Origin: Sialis fuliginosa
Taxonomy: Eukaryota > Arthropoda > Insecta > Megaloptera > Sialidae
Reading direction: 5' to 3'
DNA length: 64,000 nt
NCBI GenBank assembly: GCA_961205875.1
Contig: OY540813.1
Span: 17,765,001 to 17,829,000, forward strand
Below, piece after piece: positions 62,950-64,000 of this stretch. Position 1 is the first letter of the stretch, and the number at the start of each line of letters is the position of its first letter. The position numbers and the translations under genes are program-made. The notes beneath the pieces are model-generated. The model was not told the DNA's origin, did no database searches, and was given only the letters and a program-made list of their open reading frames with translations.

Positions 62950-63105
62950 ACAGTGCTTCCTCGTGCTAAATTCACCAAATGTAGTTAATTATTGATAAGT
63001 TTCATTAATATCGGTTCAGTGGTTCATGAGTTATGCGTGTGACAAGGATTCAGGGGACAGACAGACAGACACATAGACACACAGATAGATACGGAACGAA
63101 AAGTA
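62950..63105 (+). mobile_element. Non-LTR-like 3' tail remnant with (GACA)n
   Basis: AATATCGGTTCAGTGGTTCA, then TGAGTTATGCGTG, then (GACA)n at about 63055-63070 and CACA/GATA words. This matches the tail design seen at 23115-23215 and, more weakly, at about 44755. It is read as a retroelement relic by general resemblance. Confidence 0.45.
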
Positions 63106-63278
63106 TTTGTTTTGACCTGAAACGGAAAGTTCAATTCAAAATTTTTGAAATCGGAGAACTTTTTTTTTGTCTCAAACGATCACAAAGCTTCTCGTATCTT
63201 CGATATTGCGAGGAAGCAATTTTTCATTAAAATGGGAAATATCCTTTGAAGTTTGACATTTAAAAACGCTATAAAAAC

Positions 63279-63518
63279 ATGGGTTCGTTACAAAATATTA
63301 TATATTTATTTAAAAATCTAAGAAAATGTATATTTTTTAATGACAACGCACATCTGAAGTGTTCTTATAAAAATCTTACTCAAGCTATTGAGAATAATCC
63401 AGAATGTATAACAGCTCTTCAAAACCACGTAGAATTCAGACGATGTCTTTCAAACAACTTCAGTAGAGTAAAAAAAACATATATTGAAGACAAATTAGTT
63501 ATTATTTTTAACTATTAA
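63279..63518 (+). CDS. Orphan 79-codon reading frame, function unknown
   Basis: ATG-started frame of 79 residues beginning MGSLQNIIYLFKNLRKC and ending VIIFNY. It has mixed polar/hydrophobic composition with an Asn/Cys-rich middle, no signal peptide and no motif I recognise. Codon makeup is less lopsided than neighbouring AT noise, which is why it is listed. It could be a piece of a gene running past 64000, a transposon fragment, or chance. The sequence just upstream looks like transposon debris. Confidence 0.2.
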   Translation: MGSLQNIIYLFKNLRKCIFFNDNAHLKCSYKNLTQAIENNPECITALQNHVEFRRCLSNNFSRVKKTYIEDKLVIIFNY

Positions 63519-63848
63519 CTATATTAAAACTAGATTGGATAATATCACGAGAAGCTGTCAGAAGAGGAAGAAATCCAGCTGACAAGAAATCTATTTATAA
63601 AAAAAAACAAAAACTACATATATTAAACTGTTCATAATAAGACCAATAAAATTGAGGAGAGTAAATAATTAATAAATATATACATTATTATAAAAATATA
63701 ATAGTAGTGAATCGAAAGCTTGCGTTTTCCTCTTCTTTAATAAATTTTGACGTTTAAACAAACAAGTTTGTTCTTATATACATTATTATACATATATACT
63801 CATTTCTATAATTTGTCGACCACTGATATAGTGTAGACATTTACATCA

Positions 63849-64000
63849 CAGGCGCACCCAAGGGAGGGGAAGTTAGGGGTTACCCCCCCCCTCGAATTTG
63901 TCAATATACATTATTTAACTTAACAATTTAAATAAAAATTACATATAGGTAACTACAAAATAAATGTTAACCTCTCCTGAATTTTTTTTGAGTGCGTCAC
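63849..64000. mobile_element. Small TIR element reaching the window end
   Basis: The left end CAGGCGCACCCAAGGGAGGGG-like sequence (from about 63849) is mirrored by GAGTGCGTCAC at the very end of the window. The interior is C-rich, then AT-rich. It is probably another hAT-like MITE; the right flank lies outside. Confidence 0.4.

Larger units (their letters stand above)
53704..64000. other. Gene-poor right flank
   Basis: Ten kb without a recognisable host gene. Transposon relics lie at 53739-54360, 57545-58054, 59843-60132, 61623-61829 and 63849-64000. Microsatellites lie at about 58196-58211, 61064-61081 and 62628-62650. GC-richer patches at about 54755-54800, 55855-56110 and 58370-58620 carry CACGTG and TGACGTCA-type words and could be regulatory DNA or first exons of a gene beyond the window. 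A 79-codon frame lies at 63279-63518. Confidence 0.6.

Noticed and set aside
1-64000. CRISPR arrays, operons, prokaryotic gene systems
   Set aside because: The window is eukaryotic with spliced genes; no regularly spaced direct-repeat array was seen. The only periodic short repeats are microsatellites.

Overview
The window is nuclear DNA from an AT-rich animal genome. Protein-coding genes are split by GT-AG introns, intergenic DNA is dense in small transposon relics, and there are no operons. The proteins look arthropod. The density of short inverted-repeat elements with CAGTGGCGTAGC-like or CAGGGCCGTAA-like ends next to poly-G runs suggests an insect, plausibly a hemipteran such as an aphid relative. 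That placement is an inference, not something the sequence proves.

Layout. Positions 1-9934 (+) hold the last 29 exons (about 2370 residues) of HERC2, a giant HECT ubiquitin ligase whose 5' half lies outside the window. Positions 9935-15549 are intergenic with several small inverted-repeat elements. Positions 15550-40850 (-) hold a complete seven-coding-exon branched-chain aminotransferase gene (BCAT, 458 residues), stretched by a 14.6 kb first intron and converging on HERC2. Positions 42046-42768 (+) hold a complete four-exon SDHAF2 gene (158 residues), head to head with BCAT about 1.2 kb away. After a repeat-rich gap, 48242-53698 (-) is a BEL/Pao LTR retrotransposon with 616-bp LTRs that read as identical and a perfect TATAG target duplication. 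It has one 1289-codon gag-pol frame from which pieces appear to be missing. From 53704 to the end I find no convincing gene: there are fold-back and hAT-like elements, two GC-richer patches that look promoter-like, and one 79-codon orphan reading frame at 63279.

Functionally the three host genes are ordinary housekeeping genes: protein ubiquitination (HERC2), branched-chain amino acid catabolism (BCAT) and complex II assembly (SDHAF2). BCAT and SDHAF2 may share a divergent promoter, and both products may act in mitochondria.

I found no new multi-gene system. The most unusual object is the BEL/Pao copy. Its ends look brand new, yet its single open frame lacks the protease region, part of reverse transcriptase and the integrase catalytic core, and it carries a Gly at an RNase H catalytic Asp position. 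This suggests a non-autonomous element mobilised in trans. Second in interest is a series of fold-back and hAT-like elements, three of which have 8-bp target duplications (two perfect).
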